Shown here: in pieces, positions 10,053-20,505 of the stretch | How positions within the stretch are numbered: position 1 is the stretch's first letter | Layout of the letters: each line of letters begins with the position of its first letter | Assembly (NCBI RefSeq): GCF_000525915.1 | Contig: NZ_AODH01000019.1 | Location: forward strand, 1-52,780 | DNA: 52,780 nucleotides | Reading direction: 5' to 3' | Origin: Brochothrix campestris FSL F6-1037 | GTDB taxonomy: Bacteria > Bacillota > Bacilli > Lactobacillales > Listeriaceae | Position numbers and translations under genes: made by a program | Notes under the pieces: model-generated | What the model saw: the letters and a program-made list of their open reading frames with translations, nothing else | Database searches by the model: none | Told to the model about the DNA's origin: nothing

Positions 10053-10080
10053 ATTATAGCTTTTTTTGATAAAAATGCAA
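10053..10080 (-). promoter_or_regulatory. thrS promoter
   Basis: TTGCAT (10080-10075) and TATAAT (10058-10053) are separated by 16 bases, immediately after the dnaI stop codon and just upstream of the T-box leader. This is a good vegetative sigma factor match. Confidence 0.75.
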
Positions 10081-10082
10081 CT

Positions 10083-11006
10083 TTATTGGCGGTAATTTTT
10101 ACCGGACAGTTCAATCGGTTGTGCTAAAAAACGAATTCGCTCCATAATTCGGGTCGCCTTCATCGTTTCTTCATCGCCACGATTGTTGACCATCAAATAT
10201 TTTTGGAGTTGTTTGAAATCCATGTTCGAAGAGAAAAAGGTCGGCAACTCTTCTTGCATCCGATATTGTAAAATTGCACCGAGCACCTCGTCACGGGTCC
10301 AACTCGTTAACGACTCAGCCCCAATATCATCCAACATGAGCACGGGTGTTTCTTTCGCAATCTGGACTTTTTCTCCCACGGAGTTATCGTTAATCGCTTG
10401 TTTGATTTCACGCATAAACTCAGGCACATAAATCATCGTTGTTTCAACGTCATTATCGGCTAACATGTTCGCAATCGTCCCTAAAATGTATGATTTACCA
10501 GTGCCGTATGAGCCGTGGATGTACCAACCCTGTACCATTGTATCACCGGCTTGTTTAATCGATTTTACTAATGGGAACATGGCATTAACGAGTTCCATTC
10601 GCTGTGGTGTATTCATATCGAGATTTTCCATGCTCGCATTCAGAATTTGTTTTGGCATGTGCAACGAGTGAATCCGTTTGCGGCGTTCGCGTTCACGATC
10701 GGCACGAATTTTTTCAGGCGTCGCAGCATAACGAACTTCAATGATATCCTTTGTTAAAGACAGTTCCGGGCGATAGCCAGGCAACAACCCTTTTTCTTTT
10801 TTCTCATATTTTTGATGTTCTGTCACAAATTCATACAGTTTCGTAATATTTTGCTTAATGACTTCGGGCGTTAACGATGGATTTTCTTGTTGAAAGACCT
10901 TAATCGCTTCGTAATTCATGACGGTCATTAATGTTTCTTCATAGAGTGCTGTTAAACGACTGTTTTTGGCTGCTAAGCCTTTTAAAGACTGCTGTATGGG
11001 GTCCAT
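10083..11006 (-). CDS. dnaI: primosomal protein DnaI (helicase loader)
   Basis: An AAA+ ATPase that loads the replicative helicase at the origin and at stalled forks, together with DnaB and DnaD in Bacillales. The N-terminal helicase-binding region (1-130) is followed by the ATPase domain with Walker A GSYGTGKS (165-172) and Walker B VLMLDDIG (222-229). The length of 307 aa is typical (B. subtilis DnaI is about 311). The ATG starts four bases after the dnaB stop, so the two genes are translationally close. It is the last gene of the nrdR-dnaB-dnaI unit. Confidence 0.95.
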   Translation of the reverse strand: MDPIQQSLKGLAAKNSRLTALYEETLMTVMNYEAIKVFQQENPSLTPEVIKQNITKLYEFVTEHQKYEKKEKGLLPGYRPELSLTKDIIEVRYAATPEKIRADRERERRKRIHSLHMPKQILNASMENLDMNTPQRMELVNAMFPLVKSIKQAGDTMVQGWYIHGSYGTGKSYILGTIANMLADNDVETTMIYVPEFMREIKQAINDNSVGEKVQIAKETPVLMLDDIGAESLTSWTRDEVLGAILQYRMQEELPTFFSSNMDFKQLQKYLMVNNRGDEETMKATRIMERIRFLAQPIELSGKNYRQ

Positions 11007-11010
11007 GCTA

Positions 11011-12477
11011 TCACCTACCTTCCTTTAAATCTTTACGGAACTGGGCAATTTTTTCGAGCATTGCCGGATCTGTTGTGATTTCGGGTTTTTTCTTAATAAT
11101 TTCAGGGACGATGACTTTGTCGGCCACGCCCTCAGGTTCTGCAACTGTTTTACCATCTTCAACTGCCAATTGTTTTTGGAGCCAGTCAGGAATAATATCG
11201 TTGGCTTTGCCATCAACTTTGCGATACGATTTGTTTTGTCGTTGTTGCCATTTTTCATAATCTTCTTGTTTTTTATCAACGAAGGCTTTGGTTGACTGCA
11301 ACACATCGGCGACTGTAACAACACCTTTCATATCCCAATCACGGGCAATTTTCTCCATGTATTCGGGGCTATCAATGCTATTGCCTTGTAGACGTGTGTA
11401 ATAGATTAATGCGTTCATGACGGGTAATGGCATTTTTCGTTTCGCCATCACCGTTTCAACTGCGGCTAATTCTTTAGCCGTTGGGTCAGCACCATAGGTT
11501 GATAATTCTTTAATGAGATTGAAGGTATCAATCTGTGTTAAAAAGGCGATTAACTGTTCTTCACTTTGAATATCACCAATTGATTGCACCACATTAACCT
11601 GCGTAGTTGGCGCTGCTTTTAATTTGAGGGTTGGATAGGCGCCTTCGCCCATATTCAATTGATAAAAGTCGCGGGCTACTTTCCGTAATTGTGCTTGGTT
11701 AATATTACCATCTGACTGCACCGAACGATAAACAAGGCTCACCATGTCGTCTTCATTAATATGATAGACGGCATACAGTTTACGAATCGTTTCTTTCACC
11801 TCGTCAGTAATCGCAGTTAACGTTACGAATGTCGGTGATAACTCATTATAAAAGCGTTCAAAATCGAAGTATGAATCAGGAATTTCAAACTGCAATGGTT
11901 GCACGCGTGTAACGATCTTATCGGTATCTGCTTTCGCGCGATCACTCACCTTTGTTTTCGGAAATTGGAACACTTCAGTAAACGAGGTTGTAATTTCAGT
12001 CATTGCTGTTTTATCTGTCACCTCACGGAACCAGCCTTTTTTTAACTCGTTATAACGGCGTTCGCCAATCGCGCTGTATAAGAACAAGTTAAGCACACCG
12101 TCCGTGAAAAAGGCCTGCGGGTTCATCGGTGCCGCCAGTTCATAGACGTAATGACGCGACTCCCCTTTATCAACCACATAACTTTTCAGCAACCGCACAC
12201 CTTCTAAAATCAGACGTGCTTGCACTAGCCGTTGCTGGCTCATGTCCCCAAGTAAGGTTTGGAGTTGGTAATGGGTGTGTTGCTCTGATTGCGTTCCCAT
12301 GATTGGCAGATGGTCGAATAGTGTTTGGTAGAGCGTATAAGCATCAACATTAATCAAGGGCAGATACAGTTGGGTTAACACACGACGATCGACCGCTGTT
12401 AACAATCCCGTTGTTTCTACCACATAGCTATCGCCTGGATCGGGCTGATGGCTTCCTTCTAATTGCTGTTGTCTCAT
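11011..12477 (-). CDS. dnaB: replication initiation and membrane attachment protein DnaB
   Basis: The Firmicutes DnaB (not the helicase of E. coli) acts after DnaA and DnaD in helicase recruitment and links the origin to the membrane. The protein of 488 aa has the N-terminal winged-helix type region (QLYLPLINVDAYTLYQTL) and the DnaB_2-type C-terminal segment around VAKRKMPLPVMNALIYYTR. I chose the ATG at 12477 because AGAAGGTG lies eight bases upstream; a GTG further up (12498) has no such site. The gene stands between nrdR and dnaI, the conserved order in Listeria and Bacillus. Confidence 0.93.
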   Translation of the reverse strand: MRQQQLEGSHQPDPGDSYVVETTGLLTAVDRRVLTQLYLPLINVDAYTLYQTLFDHLPIMGTQSEQHTHYQLQTLLGDMSQQRLVQARLILEGVRLLKSYVVDKGESRHYVYELAAPMNPQAFFTDGVLNLFLYSAIGERRYNELKKGWFREVTDKTAMTEITTSFTEVFQFPKTKVSDRAKADTDKIVTRVQPLQFEIPDSYFDFERFYNELSPTFVTLTAITDEVKETIRKLYAVYHINEDDMVSLVYRSVQSDGNINQAQLRKVARDFYQLNMGEGAYPTLKLKAAPTTQVNVVQSIGDIQSEEQLIAFLTQIDTFNLIKELSTYGADPTAKELAAVETVMAKRKMPLPVMNALIYYTRLQGNSIDSPEYMEKIARDWDMKGVVTVADVLQSTKAFVDKKQEDYEKWQQRQNKSYRKVDGKANDIIPDWLQKQLAVEDGKTVAEPEGVADKVIVPEIIKKKPEITTDPAMLEKIAQFRKDLKEGR

Positions 12478-12503
12478 AATCGCACCTTCTTTATACACAT
12501 CAT

Positions 12504-12962
12504 TTATTTTTGTTTCTCCATAATTTCTTTTAATTCGTCAATGAACACACTGAGGTCTTTGAATTGACGGTAAACTGAGGCGAAACGCACGTATGATACT
12601 TCATCAATATCAGCCAGTTTATTCATCACAAATTCACCAATAATGGTCGACTCAATCTCACTCGTACCTTGTGCTCTAATGTCATGTTCGACTTCGTTCA
12701 CGACTGTCTCTAATTTTTCTAATGAAACAGGACGTTTTTCACATGCGCGCACCAAGCCACGCAATACTTTATCACGTGAAAACTCTTCACGGACACCGTC
12801 TTTTTTGACGATAATTAGCGGACTTTCTTCGACTTTTTCAAATGTTGTGAACCGAAATGAACAGTCTTCACATTCCCGACGACGTCTAATTGAACGGTTT
12901 TCGTCTGTTGGTCGTGAGTCAATAACTTTTGTATCATTTGATTGACAAGATGGACAACGCAT
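12504..12962 (-). CDS. nrdR: transcriptional repressor NrdR
   Basis: Nucleotide-sensing repressor of ribonucleotide reductase genes. A zinc ribbon is visible with Cys3, Cys6, Cys31 and Cys34, followed by a basic RRRRE stretch and an ATP-cone domain (about residues 49-139). The length of 152 aa is standard. AAAGGAGG precedes the ATG. First gene of the unit with dnaB and dnaI; no ribonucleotide reductase gene or obvious NrdR box is in this window. Confidence 0.97.
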   Translation of the reverse strand: MRCPSCQSNDTKVIDSRPTDENRSIRRRRECEDCSFRFTTFEKVEESPLIIVKKDGVREEFSRDKVLRGLVRACEKRPVSLEKLETVVNEVEHDIRAQGTSEIESTIIGEFVMNKLADIDEVSYVRFASVYRQFKDLSVFIDELKEIMEKQK

Positions 12963-13003
12963 TGACTTACCTCCTTTAAATATTCGAATGTTTTTATATC
13001 GTC

Positions 13004-13034
13004 ATTATATCATAGATAACGAGCCAACCTATAC
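13004..13034 (-). promoter_or_regulatory. Possible promoter of nrdR-dnaB-dnaI
   Basis: A perfect TATAAT (complement at 13004-13009) lies 42 bases before the nrdR start codon. The -35 region about 17 bases upstream is poor, so this is only a likely promoter. Confidence 0.4.
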
Positions 13035-13071
13035 GGTAATTCTTACGGACAGACACGATTACACCACTTTT

Positions 13072-13659
13072 TTAGAGTTGTTGTAAGTGATGGTCAATTT
13101 GGGCAAAGGTTTGTTGCTTCGTGCCACTGTTGTCGATGATGACGTCAGCCTGTTCCTGTTTTTGCGCAAGTGATAGTTGCGCTTGTATTCGTTGGAGTGC
13201 TGCTCGTTTGGTCAACTGGTTTCGTGCCATTAAGCGCTCCAGTTGGAGCGCTTCACTGACACTGACGACCCAAATCGCATCGTAGCGATCGAGTTGATTG
13301 TTTTCAAATAACAGAGGTACATCAAGAAAAACAACCGCTTCGTTTTGTTGACGGTATGTTGTTAATTGGGCATTCATCCGTTCAAAAATAGCCGGATGCA
13401 TCAGGTTATTAAGTGTCTGACGTTGGTGTGCATCGTTGAAAATCACGGCTGCTAATGCGGCACGATTCAACCCGGCAGTCGTTGCAATTGCAGTGCCAAA
13501 TTGAGCCTGTAAGTGTAATAAGAGCGGTTCACCGGGAGCAACTATTTCGCGGGCCACTTGGTCGGCATCGATGACTGGGATGCCTTTTGCCGCGATATAA
13601 GTGCTTACCAAACTTTTGCCGCTAGCGATGCCTCCTGTTAAGCCAATTATGACGGTCAT
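13072..13659 (-). CDS. coaE: dephospho-CoA kinase
   Basis: Catalyses the last step of coenzyme A synthesis, ATP-dependent phosphorylation of dephospho-CoA. The P-loop GLTGGIASGKS is at residues 6-16, followed by DADQVAREIV (substrate-binding Asp) and LDVPLLFE in the CoA-binding region. Length 195 aa, normal. It starts 12 bases after the mutM stop and is probably co-transcribed with polA and mutM, the conserved Bacillales arrangement. Confidence 0.96.
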   Translation of the reverse strand: MTVIIGLTGGIASGKSLVSTYIAAKGIPVIDADQVAREIVAPGEPLLLHLQAQFGTAIATTAGLNRAALAAVIFNDAHQRQTLNNLMHPAIFERMNAQLTTYRQQNEAVVFLDVPLLFENNQLDRYDAIWVVSVSEALQLERLMARNQLTKRAALQRIQAQLSLAQKQEQADVIIDNSGTKQQTFAQIDHHLQQL

Positions 13660-13671
13660 ACGCTCACATCC

Positions 13672-14496
13672 CTATTTCGGTTGACACGACGGGCAATAAT
13701 GCGTGCCACGACCATGGTATTGGATTTTTTCAATCAAGCTCCCACAATGCGGGCACGGCTCACCCTTATGACCATAAACAAGCAGTTTATCTTGGTAGTT
13801 GCCGATTTTCCCTTGTGAGTTAACGTACGTCCGGATTGTGGAACCGCCGAGTCGTACCGCCTCAGTTAAGATGGACCGGGTCACATCATAAAGACGGGTT
13901 ACCTCTGCTGCTGTTAGGCTGTTGCTCGCTTTTGTTGGATGCACCTGCGCTTGAAAACACACTTCATCGACGTAAATATTCCCTAAGCCGACGACTGCTT
14001 TTTGATCAAGTAAGACATTTTTAATACCGCGAGTCGAACGTGCTAATGCCGCCTTAAATGCTGCTAATTGAAAGTCATCACCGAACGGTTCTGGCCCCAG
14101 TTTTTGAATCGCACGCGTACTGCCTTCATCACCGCGGGCAACCAGTTCCATTGTTCCAAATTTACGCACATCCAAATAACGCAGTTCGTCCTCATCTGTT
14201 AATTGAAAAACGATGTGTGTGTGTTTCGTCCGCGCTTCTGTTTGAGGCGCTAAACGATACTTGCCTTCCATCCGTAAATGCGACAAAATCGTATAATTCG
14301 TCGTATCTAGCAATAAAAATTTGCCACGACGGCGAATCGCCACAAAGGTTTCATTCGTTAAATCAGTCGCAAACTGATCGGCTTCGATGCCACGAATCAT
14401 TTTTGGTACACCGATGTCGACGGCTTTAATCGTACGTCCGACCACCAATTCGGCAAGTGTTGCTCGGACATTTTCTACTTCTGGTAATTCTGGCAC
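13672..14496 (-). CDS. mutM: formamidopyrimidine-DNA glycosylase
   Basis: Removes 8-oxoguanine and formamidopyrimidines from DNA and cuts the abasic strand. After removal of the initiator the protein begins PELPEVENVR, with the catalytic N-terminal Pro and Glu. The C-terminal zinc finger is CPHCGSL with YCPSC. The start is a GTG at 14496: the family requires the Pro directly after the initiator, and AGAGGGGGA lies seven bases upstream; a longer in-frame reading to 14568 overlaps the polA end and is unlikely. Length 274 aa, typical. It follows polA by 37 bases. Confidence 0.96.
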   Translation of the reverse strand: MPELPEVENVRATLAELVVGRTIKAVDIGVPKMIRGIEADQFATDLTNETFVAIRRRGKFLLLDTTNYTILSHLRMEGKYRLAPQTEARTKHTHIVFQLTDEDELRYLDVRKFGTMELVARGDEGSTRAIQKLGPEPFGDDFQLAAFKAALARSTRGIKNVLLDQKAVVGLGNIYVDEVCFQAQVHPTKASNSLTAAEVTRLYDVTRSILTEAVRLGGSTIRTYVNSQGKIGNYQDKLLVYGHKGEPCPHCGSLIEKIQYHGRGTHYCPSCQPK

Positions 14497-14533
14497 TGTG
14501 TTTCCCCCTCTATCTTCAGTTCGTTCAATTTGG

Positions 14534-17167
14534 TTATTTTGCGTCGTACCACGACTCACCAAAGGCACTGTCAGCTTTTAGCGGTACATCGAGTTCAACC
14601 GCATTTGCCATCACTGTTTTAACGAGTGTATCAAGTTGGGCAAGATCGCCTTCGGCCACTTCAAAGATAAGCTCATCGTGTACTTGTAACAATAAGTTAG
14701 CGGCAAGGTTTGAGACAGCTAATTCAGCGGCGAGTAAGACCATTGCTTCTTTGATAATATCAGCGGCACTCCCTTGAATCGGTGTGTTCATCGCTGTGCG
14801 CTCAGCAAAACCACGTATATTGAAGTTTTTGCTTGTAATTTCAGGAATATAGCGGCGGCGATGGAGAATCGTTTCAACATAACCACGTTGACGCGTTTCA
14901 ATGACAACATCTTCCATGAAGCTTTTAACCTTTGGATAGCTTTCAAAGTAGCGGTCGATAAAGGTTTGAGCCTCAGCGCGAGTAATGCCTAAGTTTTGTG
15001 ACAATCCATAATCACTAATACCATACACAATTCCAAAGTTAACGGCTTTCGCTTGGCGACGCATGTTGCTTGTCACATCCGCCGCTGCCACATGAAAAAC
15101 ATCCATCGCTGTTTTCGTATGAATGTCCATGTCTGCCTTAAAGGCTGCAATCAAGTTCTCGTCTTGGGCAATATGTGCCAAAACACGTAATTCAATTTGC
15201 GAGTAATCGGCCGCATAAATTTTCCATCCCGGTTGCGAGGCTTTAAAGACAGAACGAATGCGACGCCCCTCTTCCAGACGCACGGGAATATTTTGCAAGT
15301 TTGGATCGACTGAACTGAGTCGGCCGGTTTGCGTTAATGTTTGGTTAAAGCGGGTGTGCACTTTTTGCGTCTGTTGGTCAGTCACCTTCAACAAGCCTTC
15401 AATATAGGTTGATTGTAGCTTCACTAGCGTTCGATACGTCATGACTAACTCAATGATTGGGTGTTGGTCTTTCAATTGCTCTAACACGTCAACAGAGGTC
15501 GAATACCCTGTCTTTGTTTTCTTGATGACGGGTAGTTGGAGCGTTTCAAACAAGACCACTCCGAGTTGTTTCGGTGAATTGACGTTAAAAGGCTCACCCG
15601 CTGCGGCATGAATATCCGCCACTAACGTATCTAAGCGACCTTGCAAATCGGTTTTCATCTTTTCTAATGCCTGTGTATCAACGACCACTCCTTGCACTTC
15701 CATCTGTGCGAGTACGAGTGATAAGGGCAGCTCCAATTCTGTTAGGAGGTCCAGTTGTTCATTATTGGTTAAGGCAATCCGCACTGCTTCTTCGAGCGCT
15801 GCAATTGCGTAGCTTTCCGTCCTAAATGTTGCGCCACAATCGCTGTTTCTGGCAGCGCCCATTTCGCGCCCTTACCATAAATCGCCTCGTCACTTTCAAT
15901 CGCTTCGTAACTATGTAAACGGGCGACACTCGCAAAATCAGTAATTGCAAACGAAGGATCTAACAAATAAGAACCAAGCATTAAGTCGAAGGTAATCCCC
16001 TTTACGGCAACACCATCACGACTTAACAGTGCCACCACTCGTTTGGCATCATATACTTTTTTTTGAAAGCGACGCATCCGTCAGAAACTGCGTCACTGCT
16101 ATGGAAGCAAGTACAGCCTCATGACTCATATAGTAGACAGTCTCTCCGTTATAAAAGCTCCACCCTAAGCAAGCTGAGGCTAAATAGTTGTCGGTTTTTG
16201 TTTCGGCATACACAGCCATGCCTGTCGTCAATTGTTCCACAGGAATATCACTAACCGTTTCAACGACTAGCGTTGCCAATGGTTCTTTTTTGGCCTCTGG
16301 TTGGTCACCGAGTTCTTTTTCGAGCAAGGCCTTAAAACCTAATTCGCGTAAGGTTGGGATGACATCATTCGGTTCATAACCGCTGTATGCAATTTCATCG
16401 AGTGTGATTTCAATCGGTGTGTCGACCTTAATCGTCACTAATGCCTTACTCATTATGGCATCTTCGCGATAGGTGGTTAAGTTTTCTTTTAACTTTTTAC
16501 CTGATACGTCATCGATGTGCGCCAAGACGTTTTCAACGGTGTCGTATTGGTGTAATAATTTAAGGGCTGTTTTCTCTCCAACGCCTTTAACACCTGGAAT
16601 ATTATCAGAGCTATCGCCCATCAGGCCTTTTAAGTCAATGATTTGCTGCGGTGTGAGGTCATATTTTTCACGCAATGAAGCTGGCGTATTCGCCTCCACT
16701 TCTGTGATGCCCTTTTTCGTAATATTGACAGTAATTTTATCACTAGCAAGTTGAGTTAAATCGCGGTCTCCAGTAATAATGAGCACTTCATCAAAGCCAT
16801 CGCGTTCAGCCTGTTGTGCCAATGTACCGATAATATCATCGGCTTCATAGTTTGGCAGTTGGTAGTGTTTCACTTGATACGCCTCTAACAATTCTTTAAT
16901 AAAGGGAAATTGCTCACCTAACTCGCTCGGTGTTTTTGAACGTCCACCTTTGTAGTCTTGATACTGGGCATGTCTAAACGTCGTTTTTCCTGCATCAAAC
17001 GCCACCATCACATGGGTCGGTTGTTCTTTTTTCATTACGTTCGTCAACATCATCGCAAAGCCATACACAGCGTTTGTATAAACACCTTTATCATTATTTA
17101 AAAGTGGCAGTGCAAAGAAGGCACGATAGGCCAAACTGTTGCCATCAAACAATACTAATTTTTTCAA
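14534..17167 (-). pseudogene. polA: DNA polymerase I, two compensating single-base shifts
   Basis: Okazaki fragment processing and repair synthesis. The 5'-3' exonuclease domain (residues 1 to about 290) is intact, with GDRDLTQL and GLMGDSSDNIPGVKGVGEKT. The polymerase domain has motif A YAADYSQIELRVLAH, motif B RRQAKAVNFGIVYG and motif C QVHDEL. The frame is lost in eight T's at 16057-16064 (seven expected) and regained at three T's at 15814-15816 (four expected). With both corrected, the protein is 877 aa, the usual size. As written, translation would end after 372 aa, leaving the polymerase domain untranslated. Because the domain outside the shifts is perfectly conserved, sequencing error is more likely than loss. 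Start is TTG at 17167 behind GAGGAG. Confidence 0.9.
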
Positions 17168-17246
17168 TTCAATCGCTCCTCGTTTATATGGATATCTAGT
17201 ATCATTTTAGCATTTATTAGCCCTAAACACACTTTAATTACAACGA

Positions 17247-17283
17247 CAAAAAAGCAATCACACGTTTCATTCGTGTGATTGCT
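17247..17283 (-). terminator. Terminator of citZ-icd
   Basis: Stem AGCAATCACACG with CGTGTGATTGCT, loop of seven, followed on the minus strand by TTTTTTG. It lies about 50 bases after the icd stop codon. Confidence 0.9.
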
Positions 17284-17334
17284 CCAGCTTGTAGACAAAG
17301 TCAGAAAGACTTCATTTTATTGCAGCGACGTTAT

Positions 17335-18612
17335 CTAATTGTTTTTGTTTGTGAGATAACTGACTAACTCGTCTGCAAATTCACTTGTAGACACAGGATT
17401 CACGTTGATAAGTTCAGCTAAATCTTCAGTAACAACCTTACGAGAAATCGTCTGTTGTAGCGCTAACAAAATCAGTTCTGCTGCTTCATGCCAGTTCAAA
17501 TGTTGCAACAGCATCACAGCGGATAGGAGCATTGCACTTGGATTAGCACGGTCTTGATCAGCAAAGGTGGGTGCTGTGCCATGTGTTGCTTCAAAGAGCG
17601 CATGGCCTGTTTGATAATTGATATTCGCGCCTGGTGATAGACCAATTCCTCCAACTTGTGCCGCCAAAGCATCTGAAGCATAGTCGCCATTTAAGTTCAT
17701 CGTTGCCACGACGTCAAATTGTTCGGGTTTCAAAACAATTTGTTGGAGAAAATTATCGGTAATAATATCGTTGATAATTAATTTATCGGCCAAAACCGCC
17801 GCCGTTAAAGCGGCTTCTGCCGCTGCCTGATTGGTGTCAGCTTTAATTGTTTCATACTGGTGCCACGTAAAGACCTGTTCGCCATACTCGCGTTCAGCCA
17901 ATTGATAACCCCATTGTTTAAAAGCGCCCTCTGTATACTTCATAATATTACCTTTATGGATGAGGGTAACACTTTTACGATTGTGCGCTAACGCATACTC
18001 AATCGCCGCCTTAACCAAACGTTCAGAGCCTTCACGTGAAATTGGTTTAATCGCGAACGAAGATGTCTCAGGAAAACGAATCGATTTCACGTCTAACTCA
18101 TCGATTAAAAAACGTTTCAACTTGTCATTTTCAGCGGTGCCGACATTAAATTCAATGCCCGCATAAATATCTTCTGTGTTTTCACGAAAGACAACGATGT
18201 CTGTTTTCTCAGGTTCTTTTAATGGCGACGGTACCCCTTTCAGATAAGTGACCGGTCGTAAACAAACGTATAGATCCAACTGCTGGCGTAAGGCCACATT
18301 TAACGAACGAATCCCACCACCAATCGGTGTGGTCAATGGTCCTTTTAAGGCAACTAACTTTTCGTTAATCGTCGCAACTGTCGCAGCCGGCAACCATTCA
18401 CCTGTTGCCTTAAACGCTTTCTCCCCTGCTAGTATTTCTTCCCATTCAATCCGTCGCTGCCCATTGTAGGCAATCTTTACCGCTGTTTCAATTACACGTC
18501 GACTCGCACGCCAAATATCAGGGCCAATACCGTCTCCCTCAATATAGGGCACGATTACCTCATCTGGTACGTGTAAACCTGTTGCTGTCATTTTCACTGT
18601 TGTTGCTCCCAT
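17335..18612 (-). CDS. icd: NADP-dependent isocitrate dehydrogenase
   Basis: Oxidative decarboxylation of isocitrate to 2-oxoglutarate. The family features are visible: [10 protein letters not shown] near the N-terminus, the substrate loop with [33 protein letters not shown], and GLSPGANIN plus [13 protein letters not shown] for cofactor binding. Length 425 aa, normal for the bacterial NADP type. GGGGGAG precedes the ATG. It lies 14 bases after citZ. Neither malate dehydrogenase nor the phoPR genes found near here in Bacillus are present, as in Listeria, which runs a partial TCA cycle to make glutamate precursors. Confidence 0.97.
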   Translation of the reverse strand: MGATTVKMTATGLHVPDEVIVPYIEGDGIGPDIWRASRRVIETAVKIAYNGQRRIEWEEILAGEKAFKATGEWLPAATVATINEKLVALKGPLTTPIGGGIRSLNVALRQQLDLYVCLRPVTYLKGVPSPLKEPEKTDIVVFRENTEDIYAGIEFNVGTAENDKLKRFLIDELDVKSIRFPETSSFAIKPISREGSERLVKAAIEYALAHNRKSVTLIHKGNIMKYTEGAFKQWGYQLAEREYGEQVFTWHQYETIKADTNQAAAEAALTAAVLADKLIINDIITDNFLQQIVLKPEQFDVVATMNLNGDYASDALAAQVGGIGLSPGANINYQTGHALFEATHGTAPTFADQDRANPSAMLLSAVMLLQHLNWHEAAELILLALQQTISRKVVTEDLAELINVNPVSTSEFADELVSYLTNKNN

Positions 18613-18626
18613 GATACTCCCCCTTA

Positions 18627-19745
18627 TTAACGTTCTTCAACTGGTATGTATGTATTATTCGTTTCACCAACATATTCTGCCCGTGGGCGAATTAAGCGGT
18701 TATCTTCGTACTGTTCTAAAATATGAGCCGACCAACCGGCAATACGACTAACAGTAAAAATCGGGGTAAACAAGTCTTGATCGATACCAAGACAATGATA
18801 AACGGTCGCTGAATAAAAATCGACGTTCGGTTTCAATTGCTTTTTATCCCAGACATATTGTTCAACCGCGCGACTAATGTCATACCATTTCGTATCACCG
18901 GTTACCGTCGTCAATTCTTCACACATATCACGTAAATATTGCGCTCGTGGGTCACCATTTTCATAGACACGGTGCCCAAACCCCATAATTTTCTCTTTCT
19001 TAGCAAGCTTCGCATCAAGATACGCCACCACATTACTCTCATCGCCAATTTCAGCTAACATCACCATGACTTGTTCATTTGCGCCACCATGCAAAGCCCC
19101 TTTTAACGAACCGATTGCGGCGGTCACACCCGAATAAATATCTGATAATGTCGCGACACATACCCGCGCCGAAAACGTCGAGGCATTCATCTCATGTTCG
19201 GCATGTAGCACTAACGCACGGTTCATTGCCTTCACATGTAAAGGCGTTGGTTCTGTACCTGTGAGCATGTATAAAAAATTACCCGCGAGTGATAAGTCCC
19301 CACGAGGTTGCAGTGGAACTTCATCCTTACGCATGCGCGCATAGGCTGCCACTAACGTCGGCATTTTGGCAACAAGTTTCATCGCCTTTGAATAGTTCGA
19401 TAAATTCGAATCACCCTCTGAATCCTTATCGTACACACCAAGCATCGAGACCATCGTGCGCATCACACTCATTGGATGAACCTTTTCATGTGCAATCACT
19501 GCCAAACTAGCAATAATTTTATGTCCCAATTTCATTTCTTTTGTTAGTTGTTCTTGAAAAATCGCCAATTCCCGTTTGTTAGGTAAACGGTAATACCACA
19601 ATAAATAAATCACTTCTTCAAATGATGCATGTTCTGCTAAATCACCGATATCATAACCGACATACGTGAGACGGTCATCAATAATTGAACTTATTTTTGT
19701 TTGACTGGCAATAACGCCTTCTAAGCCTTTATTCATTTCAGTCAT
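18627..19745 (-). CDS. citZ: citrate synthase
   Basis: Condenses oxaloacetate and acetyl-CoA. The catalytic region shows [15 protein letters not shown] (His), [15 protein letters not shown] (His, Arg) and [11 protein letters not shown] (Asp). Length 372 aa, typical of the Gram-positive short form. GGAGG lies nine bases before the ATG. First gene of a two-gene unit with icd, with its own likely promoter upstream and a terminator behind icd. Confidence 0.97.
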   Translation of the reverse strand: MTEMNKGLEGVIASQTKISSIIDDRLTYVGYDIGDLAEHASFEEVIYLLWYYRLPNKRELAIFQEQLTKEMKLGHKIIASLAVIAHEKVHPMSVMRTMVSMLGVYDKDSEGDSNLSNYSKAMKLVAKMPTLVAAYARMRKDEVPLQPRGDLSLAGNFLYMLTGTEPTPLHVKAMNRALVLHAEHEMNASTFSARVCVATLSDIYSGVTAAIGSLKGALHGGANEQVMVMLAEIGDESNVVAYLDAKLAKKEKIMGFGHRVYENGDPRAQYLRDMCEELTTVTGDTKWYDISRAVEQYVWDKKQLKPNVDFYSATVYHCLGIDQDLFTPIFTVSRIAGWSAHILEQYEDNRLIRPRAEYVGETNNTYIPVEER

Positions 19746-19819
19746 GGGGTAATACCTCCTCTATGTCTCTCCCTTTGCTAATAAGCAATGGTTCGAATAT
19801 TCTAAATATTATAATTATA

Positions 19820-19848
19820 ATAGTACAGTAATTAACGGTACTTTACAA
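19820..19848 (-). promoter_or_regulatory. Likely promoter of citZ-icd
   Basis: TTGTAA and TACTAT are separated by 17 bases about 75 bases upstream of the citZ start. Overlapping TATAAT sequences follow directly. The region is very A/T-rich, which lowers confidence. Confidence 0.45.
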
Positions 19849-19924
19849 TAACTTAGGTTAATTCCATTGTAACATAAGTTATACTTATCTAATTCTGCAT
19901 TATTTTAAAGTTTTTATGATTATA

Positions 19925-19956
19925 CGAAAAAACACGATTCCTTTAGGAATCGTGTT
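19925..19956 (-). terminator. Terminator behind the fxsA/DUF441 pair
   Basis: Stem AACACGATTCC with GGAATCGTGTT, four-base loop, followed on the minus strand by TTTTTTCG. It is 72 bases after the DUF441 stop codon. Confidence 0.88.
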
Positions 19957-19997
19957 AGCTTGTAGGCAAAGTCGCATTAAACTCCTTTGTCTACAAG
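19957..19997. repeat. Inverted repeat containing the CTTTGTCTACAAG motif
   Basis: CTTGTAGGCAAAG and CTTTGTCTACAAG face each other with one mismatch across a 13-base-pair stem and lie directly beside the preceding terminator. The same motif occurs at 17286-17302 and 30293-30307, each time beside an intrinsic terminator. Confidence 0.7.
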
Positions 19998-20027
19998 ATG
20001 ATAAGGCTTAATAGTTGCATAGAACTG

Positions 20028-20494
20028 TTACTTTATAAAATAAGAAAGCCCCTGCATAATAACATATGTAATCCCACTAGCAATTACAGGCCCTGCGGCT
20101 ACACCTTTTAAGAAAACAACGCCTAAAATCGTTCCCATCACGAGCGCGACCGTCACCTGCGGATCTGTTCCCATCAATTTAATGCCTCGAGCACTTAAAA
20201 TCGCAACTGCAATACCGGAGGCAAGCGCAACCCACCCAACTGGTGTTTTAAACGCTTCGTATAGGTCTTTGAAGCCTATTTGACCCGTTGCAATCGGAAT
20301 CAAAATCGCAATTGTAATGATGGTGACACCCCAATGAATCCCTTTCGTTTGAATGAGCGCCATCAGCTTTGTACCGTCAAAAAATAATTTCAATATCATT
20401 ACTGCTGCCACTGCAATTAATAAGGATTGATTTTTGGCAACGAGTGCAATCACCAATATACAACTTAAAAAATAAAAAAAGCTTGAGTAAACAT
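20028..20494 (-). pseudogene. DUF441 family membrane protein, N-terminus shifted by one base
   Basis: A small hydrophobic protein of unknown function, conserved in Firmicutes, with about four membrane segments ([20 protein letters not shown] at the start, [17 protein letters not shown] later). The only well-placed ribosome site, AAGGAG, serves an ATG at 20494 (MFTQAFFIF), but that frame stops after nine codons. Six A's at 20467-20472 need to be seven to join it to the rest, giving 155 aa, the family's usual size. The alternative is a TTG at 20522 inside fxsA, which lacks a good ribosome site and would give an unusual hydrophilic start. The gene sits just behind fxsA, as in Listeria. Confidence 0.78.
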
Positions 20495-20505
20495 TTACAC
20501 TCTCC

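Noticed and set aside
13672..14568. Longer mutM reading with 24 extra residues
   Set aside because: The catalytic Pro must be the first residue after the initiator, which fixes the GTG at 14496.
15769..16077. Central polA fragment as a separate 102-aa protein
   Set aside because: It is collinear with the 3'-5' exonuclease-like region of Pol I and has no ribosome site of its own.
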